The translations under genes and the position numbers were made by a program. A DNA stretch of 64,000 nucleotides from Fennellomyces sp. T-0311 (lineage: Eukaryota; Mucoromycota; Mucoromycetes; Mucorales; Lichtheimiaceae), in assembly GCA_025266875.1 (NCBI GenBank), contig JALLLT010000029.1:186001-250000 (forward strand), in the 5' to 3' direction. Positions 49,440-60,399 of the stretch are shown here, piece after piece. Numbering within the stretch: position 1 is the first letter of the stretch; each line of letters starts with the position of its first letter. The notes beneath the pieces were generated by a model. It saw nothing but the letters and a program-made list of their open reading frames with translations, had not been told where the DNA came from and ran no database searches.

Positions 49440-51599
49440 AGCTCCGGTTTTTCTTTCGCTTCCGTGGGATTTCGATGGACGTAGAGTATGAGGGGAAGTA
49501 CATATGGGTATATTGGTGTCAATGGTCCGTGCAGACTTTGCTCAAGCCAATCTGAGCACATACCACGCATAACTTTGGGTAGCTTTAAACCTGCGTCTTT
49601 CAATACTTCTGTTCCTGAGATTTCCCGCAGGGACCCGACTCTGCAGCACCGTACTCCTGTGCATGAGAATGCTCCACTCCCATGTTTCAAATGATGATAT
49701 CACACTTCCTTCCTATTTCTTCCGTTGCTTCTCCTGCACATCATCCAAGGATTGCTTGTTGTTCTTACGAATTGAAGACGCGACGCTTGCCGGTTCTCCT
49801 CTATAAGGGACGTTAAAAAGCTATGCTAACTTGAATAGGTCAGTTCAAACGTACCTCACTGCTTCGACGCTCTCCAGGTCATGAAAAGCAGTATCGATAA
49901 TCCGCCAGATGTGAATCAAGTATCATGCTTCAAGGTGCTGCCATTGCAAGGTTCCTGCCTCGTACTCCCGTACCAAGCTGTATACGCTATGACGAACCCA
50001 GTCATAATCACCATGTGTCTTACTATTGTACTTTTCCTGCCAAGGTTGCTTCTTGTCAATTGCGCAGCGCAAGTCCTCGCAAGTCCCTTTGTTGAAGCTG
50101 CTAATGTAATCACAGAAATCTGCCGGCATTGTTGGTTTTGGTTTTCTATTGGTCGTCGCGATTTCGGCAAGTTCGTCAAGTGTAAAGACACTCTGGAAGG
50201 TCACCATGCTCTACTGAAGGTGCTGACCAAGCCGAAGGAGTAATTTTGGGAGCACCTTCGGGCCAACCTTCAAGCTTGACCTTCCCTTGGTGAACAAGAT
50301 TCCAAGGGAATTTCTTGCGAGGTGCCTGGCTTTGATCAAGCGCCTCTATATCATAGTAAGTAATTGTCTAGTCCATCTTAAAAGCACTTACTGTACAGGC
50401 CAGTCAACCTCGCAAGAATCTTGTTCTCAAGATCCCGTTTTTTCGCCATGTAACTTCTTTGGCCCTGGGAAACGGGAACAGAAACCAGGGCAGACGCTGC
50501 CGAAGAAACAGGCGCGAGGAGTGGAGCAGAGGACACCGGAACGTTGGCAGCAGTTCCTGCTTCTTTTTCTTTTGGAGAAACGTTATGAGTTTACGTAGCA
50601 TATATAGTGAAAATAGATTCCAACCTTCTTTTTCCGTCTGTTCATAGCAATACATCTTGAATCTTTCCACCATGGTCCGACCGGTAATGAGCACTTCGTC
50701 TTTTTCCATAAGGGCGTAAAAAGGAAGTGCTCGGTCTATATATTGTAAGTTAAAAGCTCTTATATATCTAGAATGATCCATCAAATCACCTGAACCATGG
50801 AGAAAGATCTTGGGCATGTAGCCACCAAGCTTCTTCGGAACCACGAAGCAGATTGCATCCAGACCGCACATTTGCTTCAACATGTTGAAGTTGCGGTCGA
50901 GACTTTTGTACAGGTGTCTATAAATGGCCCTCAACGAATTGGTAAAGTTGGGGCCATTTAGACTGCGCTGCAGATTGACAAGGTCTGCATCTTCCTGCAA
51001 AGCCTGCAGCTCCTCATCTGACAACGCACTGTACTCTGCAATATTCGCTGACATAATCTGACCGATCTTGCTTCGGTCAGCACGCAGCTCTTCTCTGTCT
51101 AATATCATGGATACATATGTATTAGTCGTAGGTATTTATACTTACATCTAGCAGACATACCAGCGTCGGTGTACCGCGTCGACAAGAACTGCGTAAGCTT
51201 TGTTCGCTTGCGCTTATTGCCGTGAAGGTACGGCACCGTCACCTTCTTGCTCAAAGAGCCAACTGGGACATCGTACTTCTCGGCGATCATACCGAGTTGA
51301 TCTTCGACTTTGGTGCGAAGGGCGGAAAGCTCCGTCTCCAACGTACCATTGGCGTCGGGCTGCCGCAACGCGTCAATCTTTGCACGGATGACCGTAATGA
51401 GATCCATGCTGGAGCCAAGGATCTCGATTACTTCGAGATCATCACTTGCCACGATGCCATTTTCCGAGTCCGTTCTCAGGTTCACAAGTTTACAAAGGGC
51501 GCCGTGGAGGAGGAGAAGCTGCTCGAGAGATAACGATGGTATAGTAGAAATATTATGGAAACAAGCAAAATATGTCGGTGATTTTTTCCACAGCCTCAC
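49440..51599 (-). pseudogene. Decayed copy of a Mucorales-type repeated hypothetical gene (possible PD-(D/E)XK-like core)
   Basis: Reading the minus strand from 51599: a 5' part without ATG (LVNLRTDSENGI ... DLITVIRAKIDALRQ ... SKKVTVPYLHGNKRKRTKL), an intron (GTAAGT...TTAG), then EELRADRSKIGQIMSANIAEYSALSDEELQAL, MCGLDAICFVVPKKLGG, PKIFLHGSGDLMDHSRYIRA, AKKRDLENKILARLTGLY, and after another intron FPWNLVHQGKVKLEGWPEG. From there it is broken: frame shift and stops before SVFTLDELAEIAT, intact PADFCDYISSFNKGTCEDLRC and YDWVRHSVYSLVREYEAG, a TGA at 49923 where Trp is expected (HLEA-stop-Y), then GRKCDIII-stop and EYGAAESG, and a frame shift before LKDAGLKLPKVM. From memory these blocks belong to a family of ~700-residue proteins repeated in Mucorales genomes; the D...E.G spacing resembles restriction-endonuclease-like folds. 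Family identity rests on recall, not a search. Confidence 0.7.
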
Positions 51600-51624
51600 G
51601 CCTTAACCACTCGGCCAAGTTGCC
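51592..51624 (-). pseudogene. Truncated tRNA-Ser (5' half)
   Basis: The minus strand from 51624 reads GGCAACTTGGCCGAGTGG then TTAAGGCG, the acceptor strand, D-arm and box A of a fungal tRNA-Ser, identical over 26 nt to the 5' end of yeast tRNA-Ser as I remember it. TGAGG-CT follows as the 5' anticodon stem and first loop bases, after which similarity stops at about position 33/34. No matching 3' half or box B is found nearby on this strand. The breakpoint coincides with the 5' end of the decayed gene. Confidence 0.75.
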
Positions 51625-53914
51625 AATATGACGGTGATGCCCAGTTCCTGGACTTGATATCAACTGTATTTTGTGGCCCGGCAGGTTCTTGTTGTGTTGC
51701 GGGCAGTTGTTGTTGCGGGAAAACTACCCGACAACCATCTCAGAAGCCAAGGTGCACCGTGGGCTCTTCTTCAGGGCTAGGTCCAGTGGCTATGATTTCT
51801 CATGTCACGCGTCTTTCTGTATTCATCGAGAATGCCTGCTTTTCAACAACGCAACATTCTTCTTCATGTGCGCATGCTCTTTTGCCTTGTTTAAGTAAAA
51901 TGCTTTCACACGCGCGCTTTGCAGGCACTAAAATGAATATTATCAGAGTTATTGATCCATAGAAAAATTATTGTTAATGCCGCAAACTACCGAGTACTTG
52001 ACCCGTCGCATGCCATTTGCTCACTGTTGCAGGCGAGATTATTTTCGTTTAGTTCTAGACTAAATAGCATCCTTGAACGCCGCAGAACCACTAATTTCAT
52101 CTTCCAGGTCAAAGGGCATCAAAGACTCCAGAATATCAAAGAACTTGTAATTCGTTTCTAGGTAATTTATAAAAGATATGAATGGAAAACTGGGTCCCTC
52201 GCGATTAGAGCAAAGCAGCAGTTAGGCCTTGTAGCGACGAAAATCGAACCGGAAGTTAAGTCGCAACTTCAGAAAAGAAATGTGAAGTATATCTGCGTAG
52301 TATTCGTTAAGGGTTTGATTCTAACGATTAGTTTAATCGTTGATGTCGCTATAGCTTAAGCCCTGGTACAATGTGAAAATTGAGGGACATTATGTGCTTT
52401 GAGGAAGCTACTTATTGATCTTGTTGCCACTTTTATTTTTAAACAGTTTACTATGAGTATGAATGATAAAAGTATGTAGTAGCATTATTAAATAGTGCGT
52501 CAGTGGGAATATGAAGAACAAACTGATGGTCCATTTGCATAGCTTTTCTTTTTGTAATAAAAAGACCATCAATAAGTACCTTTGAAACCACCAGGGTATA
52601 TAGACGTACTTTTGTAGAAGTAAAGTCTGGAGCAACTCATGGTAGTCAAGTGCGACACCAAATTACACGGACCACCAAGAGCGTGAATACCTAACGTGCG
52701 ACAATTAAACGTGCTATAAATGCAAGGTACAAAAAGTTAGATAAGCAGTATTAGTAGCATTATTCCCATACTCATACTTCGAATGTTTATACGCGGCACT
52801 TCCGGATCAGCTTACGTACAATTATACATTACAACACACACGCAGTAAATCTCTTGCATGATACTAACCAATCTGTATGTTAGGCTATCCACATAAAGCT
52901 ACAGCTATTATATTATTTAACGACATACGTATAATGGATGCACATGCTCAGCTGCGTGCCTTTGTGCTGAAGGATTACTCTTCACCATCTCTTTTCATAT
53001 CCTGATAGCACATATATGCACTGTAAATAAGCTTCTTCGATCATCACTTTCGACGCGTCCATTTTAGATTACGTGTTATGATGATTTGATCTTCTGATAC
53101 TAAAAAGGCATATATTGACTAATTTTCTCTCAATGTCTCTTCTTCTTAACATTCGTATCGATTAAAAAGTTTCTCAGCGGTTACTTTGGTGTCAGGTAAA
53201 TTAAAAATAGTACACTTCTTGGTATATGGCATGCTTTTGGATTGTATGTCCACACTAACCTGCCTTCCCATTCAACGGAAGACAGCTTCGCAGGATCTTT
53301 GCGGCGCATCGCAGTGATGGTTATACAAAGGGAGGACACATGTACAGCTTTTCTACTGACTTATTCGTGGAATATCCATTTAGTTTTTTCTGCCACCGAT
53401 AAGCATCTTTATTGTTTTGGACCATAGTTTTTATCCGACAGGAAACAAAGATATAATTTTTGTTATATTGCAGACTAAAAACTAGCACTGTCGCCGCTTG
53501 AGTTCCAGAAACCGACCGCATGACTAAGGTTTTTTTGCTGAATGGCGCACTTCTCAAAGTTATCAGCAAGTCTCCTCCAGCCCACAAGCTAGAGTCTCGT
53601 GATAGCGGCTTTGATACTCAAAATGAATTAATAGCATCCGTTGGATAGGTTGAATATACTGAGTAATAGATAACAAAAAAGCAGCAGATAAAAGCTATAG
53701 TTTACTCTTAATCGTTTTACTATATCAGCAGAGTGCGTAGCAACGGATATCGGTTTTCACGCCCAAAAAAGTCATACGGGCAGTCCGATGCACTCAGGTC
53801 ATTGGCTGGCTATTTAAAGTTCCTAGTCAAAGGATATGGTATAAAGTTTCAAGCCGTTACTTCTTTTTGTTCCTTCTTTATCCTTTTATCCTCGAATACC
53901 AAATACAGCACAAA
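51625..53914. other. Gene-poor AT-rich region
   Basis: No gene is supported between the tRNA fragment and Rab11. Frames at 51654-51962 and 52408-52635 overlap frames on other strands and show no domain. The end of the stretch is the Rab11 promoter and C/T-rich 5' UTR. Confidence 0.5.
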
Positions 53915-54867
53915 ATGTCTGAAGACGACTACGACTTCCTCTTTAAAATAGTAATAATAGGCGACTCGGGCACGGGAAAAAGCTGTTTGTTATCGCGCTT
54001 TACAGTAGGTTTCATATCGGCGATCGTGTTCCGAGACCGGTGAAACTAACATAATCGCACAGAACGATGAGTTCAATTTGGAATCCAAGAGTACAATCGG
54101 TAAGTCATTCGACCCGCTCTAGTAGATACAGAACTAATACTTCGCTCCTTTCAGGTGTCGAGTTCGCTACGAAGAACGTAACTATTGTATGTTAAGAGAG
54201 TATGGGACTGGGATTTCAAATGACAGGTTACTAACAGTCAATTTCTAGGGTGACCACAGAATAAAGGCACAAATCTGGGACACCAGTGGCCAAGAGCGGT
54301 ACCGAGCGATCACTGGAGCGTAAGTCTACTTCTGTACAAAATGCTGGAAAGAGTAAATTCTTAAAAAAAAACCCAACAACAATAACAGGTACTATCGTGG
54401 TGCTGCGGGTGCATTGCTGGTATATGGTATGGAAACTGGATGGTGGAGGGTATGGCGATGCTTATTTTTTCTCGGTAGATATCACACGACAATCGTCGTT
54501 TGAAAATGTGGACCACTGGCTGAAAGAGCTGCGAGAGCATGCAGACAATAACATCACGCTTATGCTTGTCGGCAACAAGTCTGATTTGGGCGAGAATGCC
54601 CGAGAAGTGAGCACGGATGCGGCCAAAGAGTATGCGTCAGACAACGAGATGCTGTTTTTCGAAACCAGTGCTTTGGATGCCAGCAATGTCGAAGTCTCGT
54701 TCCGGACCGTGTTTGAGAGGGTCTACGACAATCTCCCAAAGCACGTTGCACAGGATGAAGGTGGCGCAAATGGTGGGCCTGGGGCGAACACTATCAAGTT
54801 GAAGCCACCCACAGCAGCGGATGATACGCATAGTGAAAAGTCGCAAGGCGGTGGTGGATGCTGTTAG
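53915..54867 (+). CDS. Rab11/Ypt3-type small GTPase
   Basis: Six exons (53915-54004, 54063-54099, 54155-54186, 54249-54319, 54389-54426, 54479-54867) close to 218 residues. Motifs in order: P-loop GDSGTGKSC, switch [44 protein letters not shown] and a C-terminal GGGGCC for double geranylgeranylation. The [15 protein letters not shown] and NKSDL features place it in the Rab11/Ypt31/32/Ypt3 group, which acts in recycling-endosome and late-Golgi exit to the surface. The switch II motif has Ser in place of the nearly invariant Ala (DTSGQE, residue 66). Confidence 0.95.
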
Positions 54868-55639
54868 TGGCAGTGTCGGAAAGGACGGATTTTCAAGAAC
54901 TGTGTGTACATAAATATTTTCTATCTTGGATACTCTAATTGCACCTTCTTTATACCACTTGGCACATTTTAGACTCTTGTATACTCGTGATTGATATACC
55001 AAAGCCTTATTCTTTTTAATGAAAGTCTCAATGAAGTGTGGCAAAGCCGTGTGACGCGGCTGAGCAATGTGTATATCGGAAACTCGGAATGATCCATGTA
55101 CGTTGTGTCATTTGCTTGGCGCTGGGTTTTCAGGTTTAGTATAGTGCTTTTCCATAACAATCGTACATGGGCCCGTGGGTAACGCACAACTTGACTGCTT
55201 GTACTCCACGCTTTAGTTTCCTGATACAACTCTATTCATCCCCCACTAGTCCATTTGCAACCATTCGGTCACCTCAGGGGCATGCATCCAGCTGACAATC
55301 GTCGATTTGCGGGGTATAACTGAAGTTAAACTAAGCCTTCAATGTAAATCGAAGGCTCGCTATGTGACACTCCGAGTGATAAGTTACGGAACGGCGTTCC
55401 CAAACGAGGGCATGTACAACAATGGGAGATCCGGCGCCGGGTTCCTTCATTCTGGATATTTTCTTTGATTGCTTATGGCGATTTGTTGTGCACTGCCGTT
55501 TTAGCACTCAATCGATACTTTCAAGGAGATGCCAGACATCCGTCAACCGAAAAACTTTGTAGAGAGCCATTTTTACATTGTTATATGCGATCAGGGTATA
55601 CAATATAATAGGTACATATCTTTGCTTGAATTCCTCATG
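54868..55639. other. Intergenic region
   Basis: 3' flanks of Rab11 and of the KH-domain gene. A small inverted motif AAGCCTTCAATGTAAATCGAAGGCT lies at ~55332-55356. No gene seen. Confidence 0.4.
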
Positions 55640-56398
55640 TCACTGATGATTATCTTGGGCTTCCAGAAAATGAAGCATGTCGACTCCAGCAACGGTACTG
55701 TTACTGCTCTCTCCCCGATCGTCTACGCGCGGTGTGTAATAGACATTATAGGGCGACATGACCTTACCAGGATGATTCTGGAAATGAGTTGCGAGCATGA
55801 AAACGGCTCTCTCAAACTTGTCCAGAAATGATACGTCAGCTGTTGGGATCGAACGCCCTGTGGTCACTTTCAGTGGCGTACGTCGCAGGTGGAGTTCAAC
55901 CCTGGTCATCTTGTGAATCTCTGCCAGCTCATTGTGTTCCAGCATCCAGTCGACCAATGATTCAGGCACCAAAAAACGAAATGTGAGCATTCTGTGTATT
56001 CGTTAGTGAGCTTTATAGAAATGTGTCACTGTCCTACCTCGCCATAGCTATACTCTCGACGAGACCAGAATAGACAAAAGAACATGTCTCCCATACTTGT
56101 GATACACTTCGTGCTGCGCGAAATGTATATTGACCAGTCGACCACACCAGCCTGGTTGAGAATAAATGTGGATTTGGACATCGTACGAGCCTTGTATTTG
56201 CTGATGGACTCTGCCACGTTCACCAATCATCGCCCCGACTTTGCTGCTTGGAACAATTGCACGCAATGTCACAGGACGCTGATCAGGTCCGCCGAGTGAA
56301 ATGATGTGTTTGAATCTCTTCTCGTTACAAAACATTGCCAGGCATCCAAGGTGAAACTCTATGGCTGCATAAGGTCCAAAAGTGTGCAAATTGGTCAA
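55640..56398 (-). pseudogene. KH-domain RNA-binding protein gene, probably frameshifted and incomplete
   Basis: Two pieces are joined by a clean intron 55991-56036 (GTAGGA...CACTAAC...ACACAG). The upstream piece has a KH domain with an intact-looking core, VTLRAIVPSSKVGAMIGERG, then QIHIYSQPG and VNIHFAQHEVYHKYGRHVLLSIL. The downstream piece reads LTFRFLVPESLVDWMLEHN ... FLDKFERAVFMLATHF, a second KH-like unit without the GxxG loop. Phase across the intron requires SGLVESIAMAR, but the first KH frame runs instead into a stop, so one base is missing or extra near 56065. An N-terminal exon may start at 56735 (MNCKSTCTNKKKADTH) with a GTAATA donor, but I could not link it. Resembles hnRNP K/PCBP-type fungal proteins; it may be decayed or contain a sequencing error. 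Confidence 0.6.
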
Positions 56399-57016
56399 GC
56401 CAGTAATTTACCTTATGTCTGTGCACTGCTTGAATGTTTATTATCGAATTCAATCTACAAGCCAATCGCTACCAGTAAATGACTTAATTAATGTCAGTGG
56501 TTAAAATTAGACGTCTGTCACGAACAATGAAATCTATGCATGGACGTAAACTCGCTGTCCTCCTTATGACAGAGTAGTGTGCGCTTATTAAGAAGCATAT
56601 TACCTGCTGTATGCGGGTACAAAACAGTTGCTCCATCATGTTGCTTATTTTAACCATCGTATGTGTATGGTCATCAGTACTCCTTGGGTGCGTATCTGCT
56701 TTTTTTTTGTTGGTGCAAGTCGACTTGCAATTCATGATACGTATATTATTATATTGAATTAATGAACTAGATTACGTGTGAAACGCTAGTTAGTGATCTC
56801 TATATACAATATGTGCTATGTAGTATGCACCTATAGGATTCTTCTTGCAGTTAACGATGGTGATAAAGTGGTTAAGTAAACAGACATCCCCGCTTCCCGC
56901 GGTCACAGTTGCCCATAATTCCAAAAGTGCTCCTGGGTTAAAGATTCAAAACTTGATGATGTGGTAGATCATAATAGGTAATGGGCAACAAATAAAGGGA
57001 GAGAAAGTCTCTAAGC
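56399..57016. other. Region upstream of the KH gene
   Basis: Possible first exon of the KH gene at ~56604-56735; otherwise nothing is recognised. Confidence 0.35.
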
Positions 57017-58955
57017 TCATTGTGTCAAAAGGTCCTCGATATTCGCTTGTCGAATTTCTCGCAGTAGTGCGTCGTCTGGATTCAGGTTTCGGAACAACTC
57101 ATAGTCAAAGGAACCATTCGGCATAAGACGGTCTGCCATCTTGTCAATGGCGATCACAGCCAGAACTGTCTGGATGTAGGCATCGATAAGATCATCCATA
57201 CCAATACCAAGCTGGTTGAAATCGCGTCGGTCCATGAGAATCAAACGTGAGGTATCTGTGGTCCAGCCATCCTCCAGCTTGACCGACAAATTGGTTCCGA
57301 GCATTTCCCACGTGCTCTCTGCATAAACATCATTAACCAATCAGATCAAATAAACAGGAAACACATGTTTTACCGTGTGGATTCAACTTGGTTGACAGAG
57401 GCCTATGTGCTCTGCGCCCGTAAATGCAGATAGGTCGGAATCCTTCTTCGCTACCTATAATAATCATTTGGCAAATTTCCTTCTATAGCGGATCAATGAA
57501 TTATACGTTTACCTGCTATCATCATACGCAAGTCGCTAACAAAAATGTTGCCTTTCTTATTAGGAATAGTGCCAACATGATAAAACTTCCCAGCACTGGT
57601 TGTGCTAGACCATGAAGCGTTACCGACAAGGGATTGGACGATAAACTTTTTTGTCGTAGGGTTAGCGCTGGTTCATTTTACACATTTCCGAATAGCCAAC
57701 AAACCTTGTCATAATGATGATCTTCGCTCATGAAATCCTTCAGTTCATCGTTGTTTGTGATGGTATAGACACCTTGGCCGGCGTTACTGTAGGGAACTTT
57801 GAGCACCGCATGGTTGTCCATAGCATGTAAATATAACGGAATCTCTCCAAGGGTCACGTTGTTGATCGTTTCAGGCGAGCGCACTGACAAGCCTGTCTTA
57901 GTCAGCTCTGCGTTATAAAAGTCATATGCTCTTGAAGCCATCATCTTGTTTCGTCCACCCGCCAGGCATGAAATGATTTGATTCATAACGATTGTCTTGG
58001 TAGTCAGTGGAATTCGATTCCATGGTTTCTGTGTCAGATAACGAAAGCATGCGCGGATAGGATGCCAGACTAAAAAAAAACTTCCTGGGTCAGCATAAGG
58101 ACAGAATGGGAGCGGTTTTTTTTTTTTTCAAAACTTGCCATTGCTTTGGTCTCGCACGTGCAGGACTCCATCTTCCCATTTGACGTTTGACGCTAGATCG
58201 TTGTCATACCATTCGACCAACCAAACGTCTTCTTTTGAAACATCCGCCAATACAGCAGCGTAACCACTCGCTTCCATCACATTCTTGTCATAAATTACGG
58301 CGAGACCTCCTAATTTGGGATCTGCTTTGGAAAGCTGATCGTTGAATGCAGACTCAATCACCGTGCGATAGCCGCCTTGTTCGTTACACTCTCCCGTTTC
58401 GGATAGGACTGGCATCGACTTTTGCCCGCTAGGACATGAATTGGTCTCGATAACAATCATCTGTCGCTGCCCGGATGCCGTTGTGACATTAAAAAGATCA
58501 GACCCTACAGCGAGAGAAAATAAGATCAGTATTCTGCAAAGGAAATATGCATTTGAGGAAAATGTAAACGAACCTGCCCATTGGAAATATTTTGCCTTGT
58601 AGGAAAGTATGCTGTGTAGTGTTTCTGGTTGGACGAGAGGATTTAAATGGGTATATCGCGCAATAATTCGGTCATTGCCCAATGTGAAGAACGATTGAAC
58701 CAGCGGATGGATTTGTGCATTCAGTACTCTTGGATAAAAGTAATTTTCCGGCTCGAACTCGCCTTTTCGGACCACTTTGGGCGTAGTTCTTGGTTTTGCC
58801 TCAAGGATGGGAGGCGGGGTTCTAGGTGGAGAAAACCCTTGTGGGATCGCAGGAGGTGTGCCGGTCTGTGTAGACGTTGTTTTCGATGGGTAGTACTGTA
58901 GATCTACTGAGGCGGGAGGAGAGTGGCCGCCAGGAAACAAGGAGTATCGGTTCAT
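57017..58955 (-). CDS. Uncharacterised fungal protein with ATP-grasp-like segment
   Basis: Six exons (58574-58955, 58139-58504, 57705-58069, 57513-57645, 57374-57454, 57017-57318) close to 542 residues. A Pro-rich N-terminus ([20 protein letters not shown]) precedes a conserved body: [74 protein letters not shown], then [21 protein letters not shown]. The [12 protein letters not shown] loop with upstream Lys and the order of strands suggest an ATP-grasp fold (ligase-like nucleotide binding). I believe it is a conserved fungal hypothetical; substrate unknown. Intron 58070-58138 uses a GC donor (AATG|GCAAGT). Confidence 0.75.
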
Positions 58956-59598
58956 TTTCAGGAAAGTTCAAGTAATGAGAAGTGAAGCAAAAAAAAAGAA
59001 TGAAAATGACAGCTGTCTTATATAGTCATTCGTATCCTGCTCTTTCTGGTACCACGTCTCGTTTCAAGCACTCATCACGATCTTTGGCAATTTCAGCTCC
59101 CGAACGCTCGATTAAATATGTCTTCACAGCCTTAGAATCAATGAATTGCATCATCTTAACGTCTTGACAATCATTATGCCTCGGAAAGTTTGCCATATAT
59201 CTATGATACCAAACCGTTCAAGTGGGCATTGATTATGAGTTTCGTCCGTAATTTCGTGGCAAATGTATTGGTTAACAGTCTCATTTATAACGATCGTGGA
59301 CGTTCATTGATTGGCCAGACTCGTACCATGCCTTTACCATTGGATGATGAGGATCACGTTCCTTCAGGAATGAAATCTCTTCGAGTACACACAATGGAGC
59401 TACTAAGGCGGGGATTTAGCCGTTGTCACAATAGCAAAATCAGCGGGACCATGACCGATGCACAGAGCGCTTTGTCCATGTTTAGCGAAATGTGTGACAA
59501 ACAGAACTTTGTTGAAAACAGCCTTTTTTTATACTTTTTCCCTTCTCCTTTTTCTTTCCTTTTCTTTTTTTCCTGTCCCCTTCTCAATTTTTTTTTTG
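58956..59598. other. Divergent intergenic region
   Basis: Separates the ATP-grasp-like gene and the F-box gene, transcribed apart. A 145-codon frame at 59190-59624 runs into a C/T-rich 5' UTR-like tract just before the F-box ATG and has no recognisable content, so I do not call it. Confidence 0.4.
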
Positions 59599-60399
59599 AT
59601 GTCTCGATTAAGCAAACTGCCTGACAAGGTATTGATAAGGCTCAGTTACTACCTTGGTCTAGGCGACATGGTTGCTCTCCGGAGTGCGGACGCGAAATGG
59701 AACGAGTTCCTGCAACGGCATCCGGAAGTGTGGAGCAGCAACCATCTGTTGTTTCCAAAGGACGACTCGACGATCACTGACGAGTTTATCCGGCGGAACA
59801 TACCAACGATTCCTCGCAGTTACGCCGTTCGAGAGATGCGACTTGAAGGCTTACCACTTACGTGGGCGGGGTTTCTGTATATCTTTGATCACTTTGGGCA
59901 CTCGGTCGATCGGATCCATCTGGCCGCTTCGGAGGCAACGCTGGCGGACCTCGCACGCCACCTTTGTATTTTTGCTGGTAATCTGGCACTGTTGCAGCAC
60001 GAGAACAAGATTCCCATCACTTTCCGACAATACGCTATCAGTCAGACCGAGTACGAAAACACTCTTGCGCAAACAAATTATATGGGTCAAAACAACCTCC
60101 GGGGCATGCGTCGGCTTTTGGAATCTTTAACGTTGGACGATCCGCCGTTCGAACACCTCGCCGAACTCAATATCGAGAGCACGGACCATACATCGTCATT
60201 TGATCAGCACGAGAACATTCATCAAATCTACTTTATCGCAGCCTTTTTGGCCGGTCGCCACGAACTGCGTCATTTCAATAATAAGCGGACGCGCGAGGAT
60301 GACGATGTGTCGCTAAGGAAGCATCGTCGTCGTCAAGACAACTCGTTACCTTCATCCATGCAAAATAATACCCCTCAACCGTCACTTGGATGCACTTGA
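59599..60399 (+). CDS. F-box protein
   Basis: Single exon, 266 residues, starting MSRLSKLPDKVLIRLSYYLG. Residues ~5-50 form an F-box (LPDKVLIRLSYYLGLGDMVALRSADAKWNEFLQRHPEVW), the Skp1-binding module of SCF ubiquitin ligases. The remainder has no clear repeat domain and ends with a basic, nuclear-localisation-like cluster (NKRTREDDDVSLRKHRRRQ). The ATG follows a C/T-rich tract typical of the 5' UTRs in this window. Target unknown. Confidence 0.75.
   Translation: MSRLSKLPDKVLIRLSYYLGLGDMVALRSADAKWNEFLQRHPEVWSSNHLLFPKDDSTITDEFIRRNIPTIPRSYAVREMRLEGLPLTWAGFLYIFDHFGHSVDRIHLAASEATLADLARHLCIFAGNLALLQHENKIPITFRQYAISQTEYENTLAQTNYMGQNNLRGMRRLLESLTLDDPPFEHLAELNIESTDHTSSFDQHENIHQIYFIAAFLAGRHELRHFNNKRTREDDDVSLRKHRRRQDNSLPSSMQNNTPQPSLGCT

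Noticed and set aside
51592..51624. Complete tRNA-Ser gene
   Set aside because: Only the 5' half is present; no 3' anticodon stem, variable arm, box B or acceptor 3' strand follows.
51654..51962. 102-codon Cys-rich plus-strand frame
   Set aside because: Low-complexity composition, overlapping another frame on the same strand; no signal peptide or cysteine pattern of a known family.
59190..59624. 145-codon plus-strand frame upstream of the F-box gene
   Set aside because: Ends in a C/T-rich 5' UTR-like tract translating to a Phe/Leu run; no recognisable domain or splice context.
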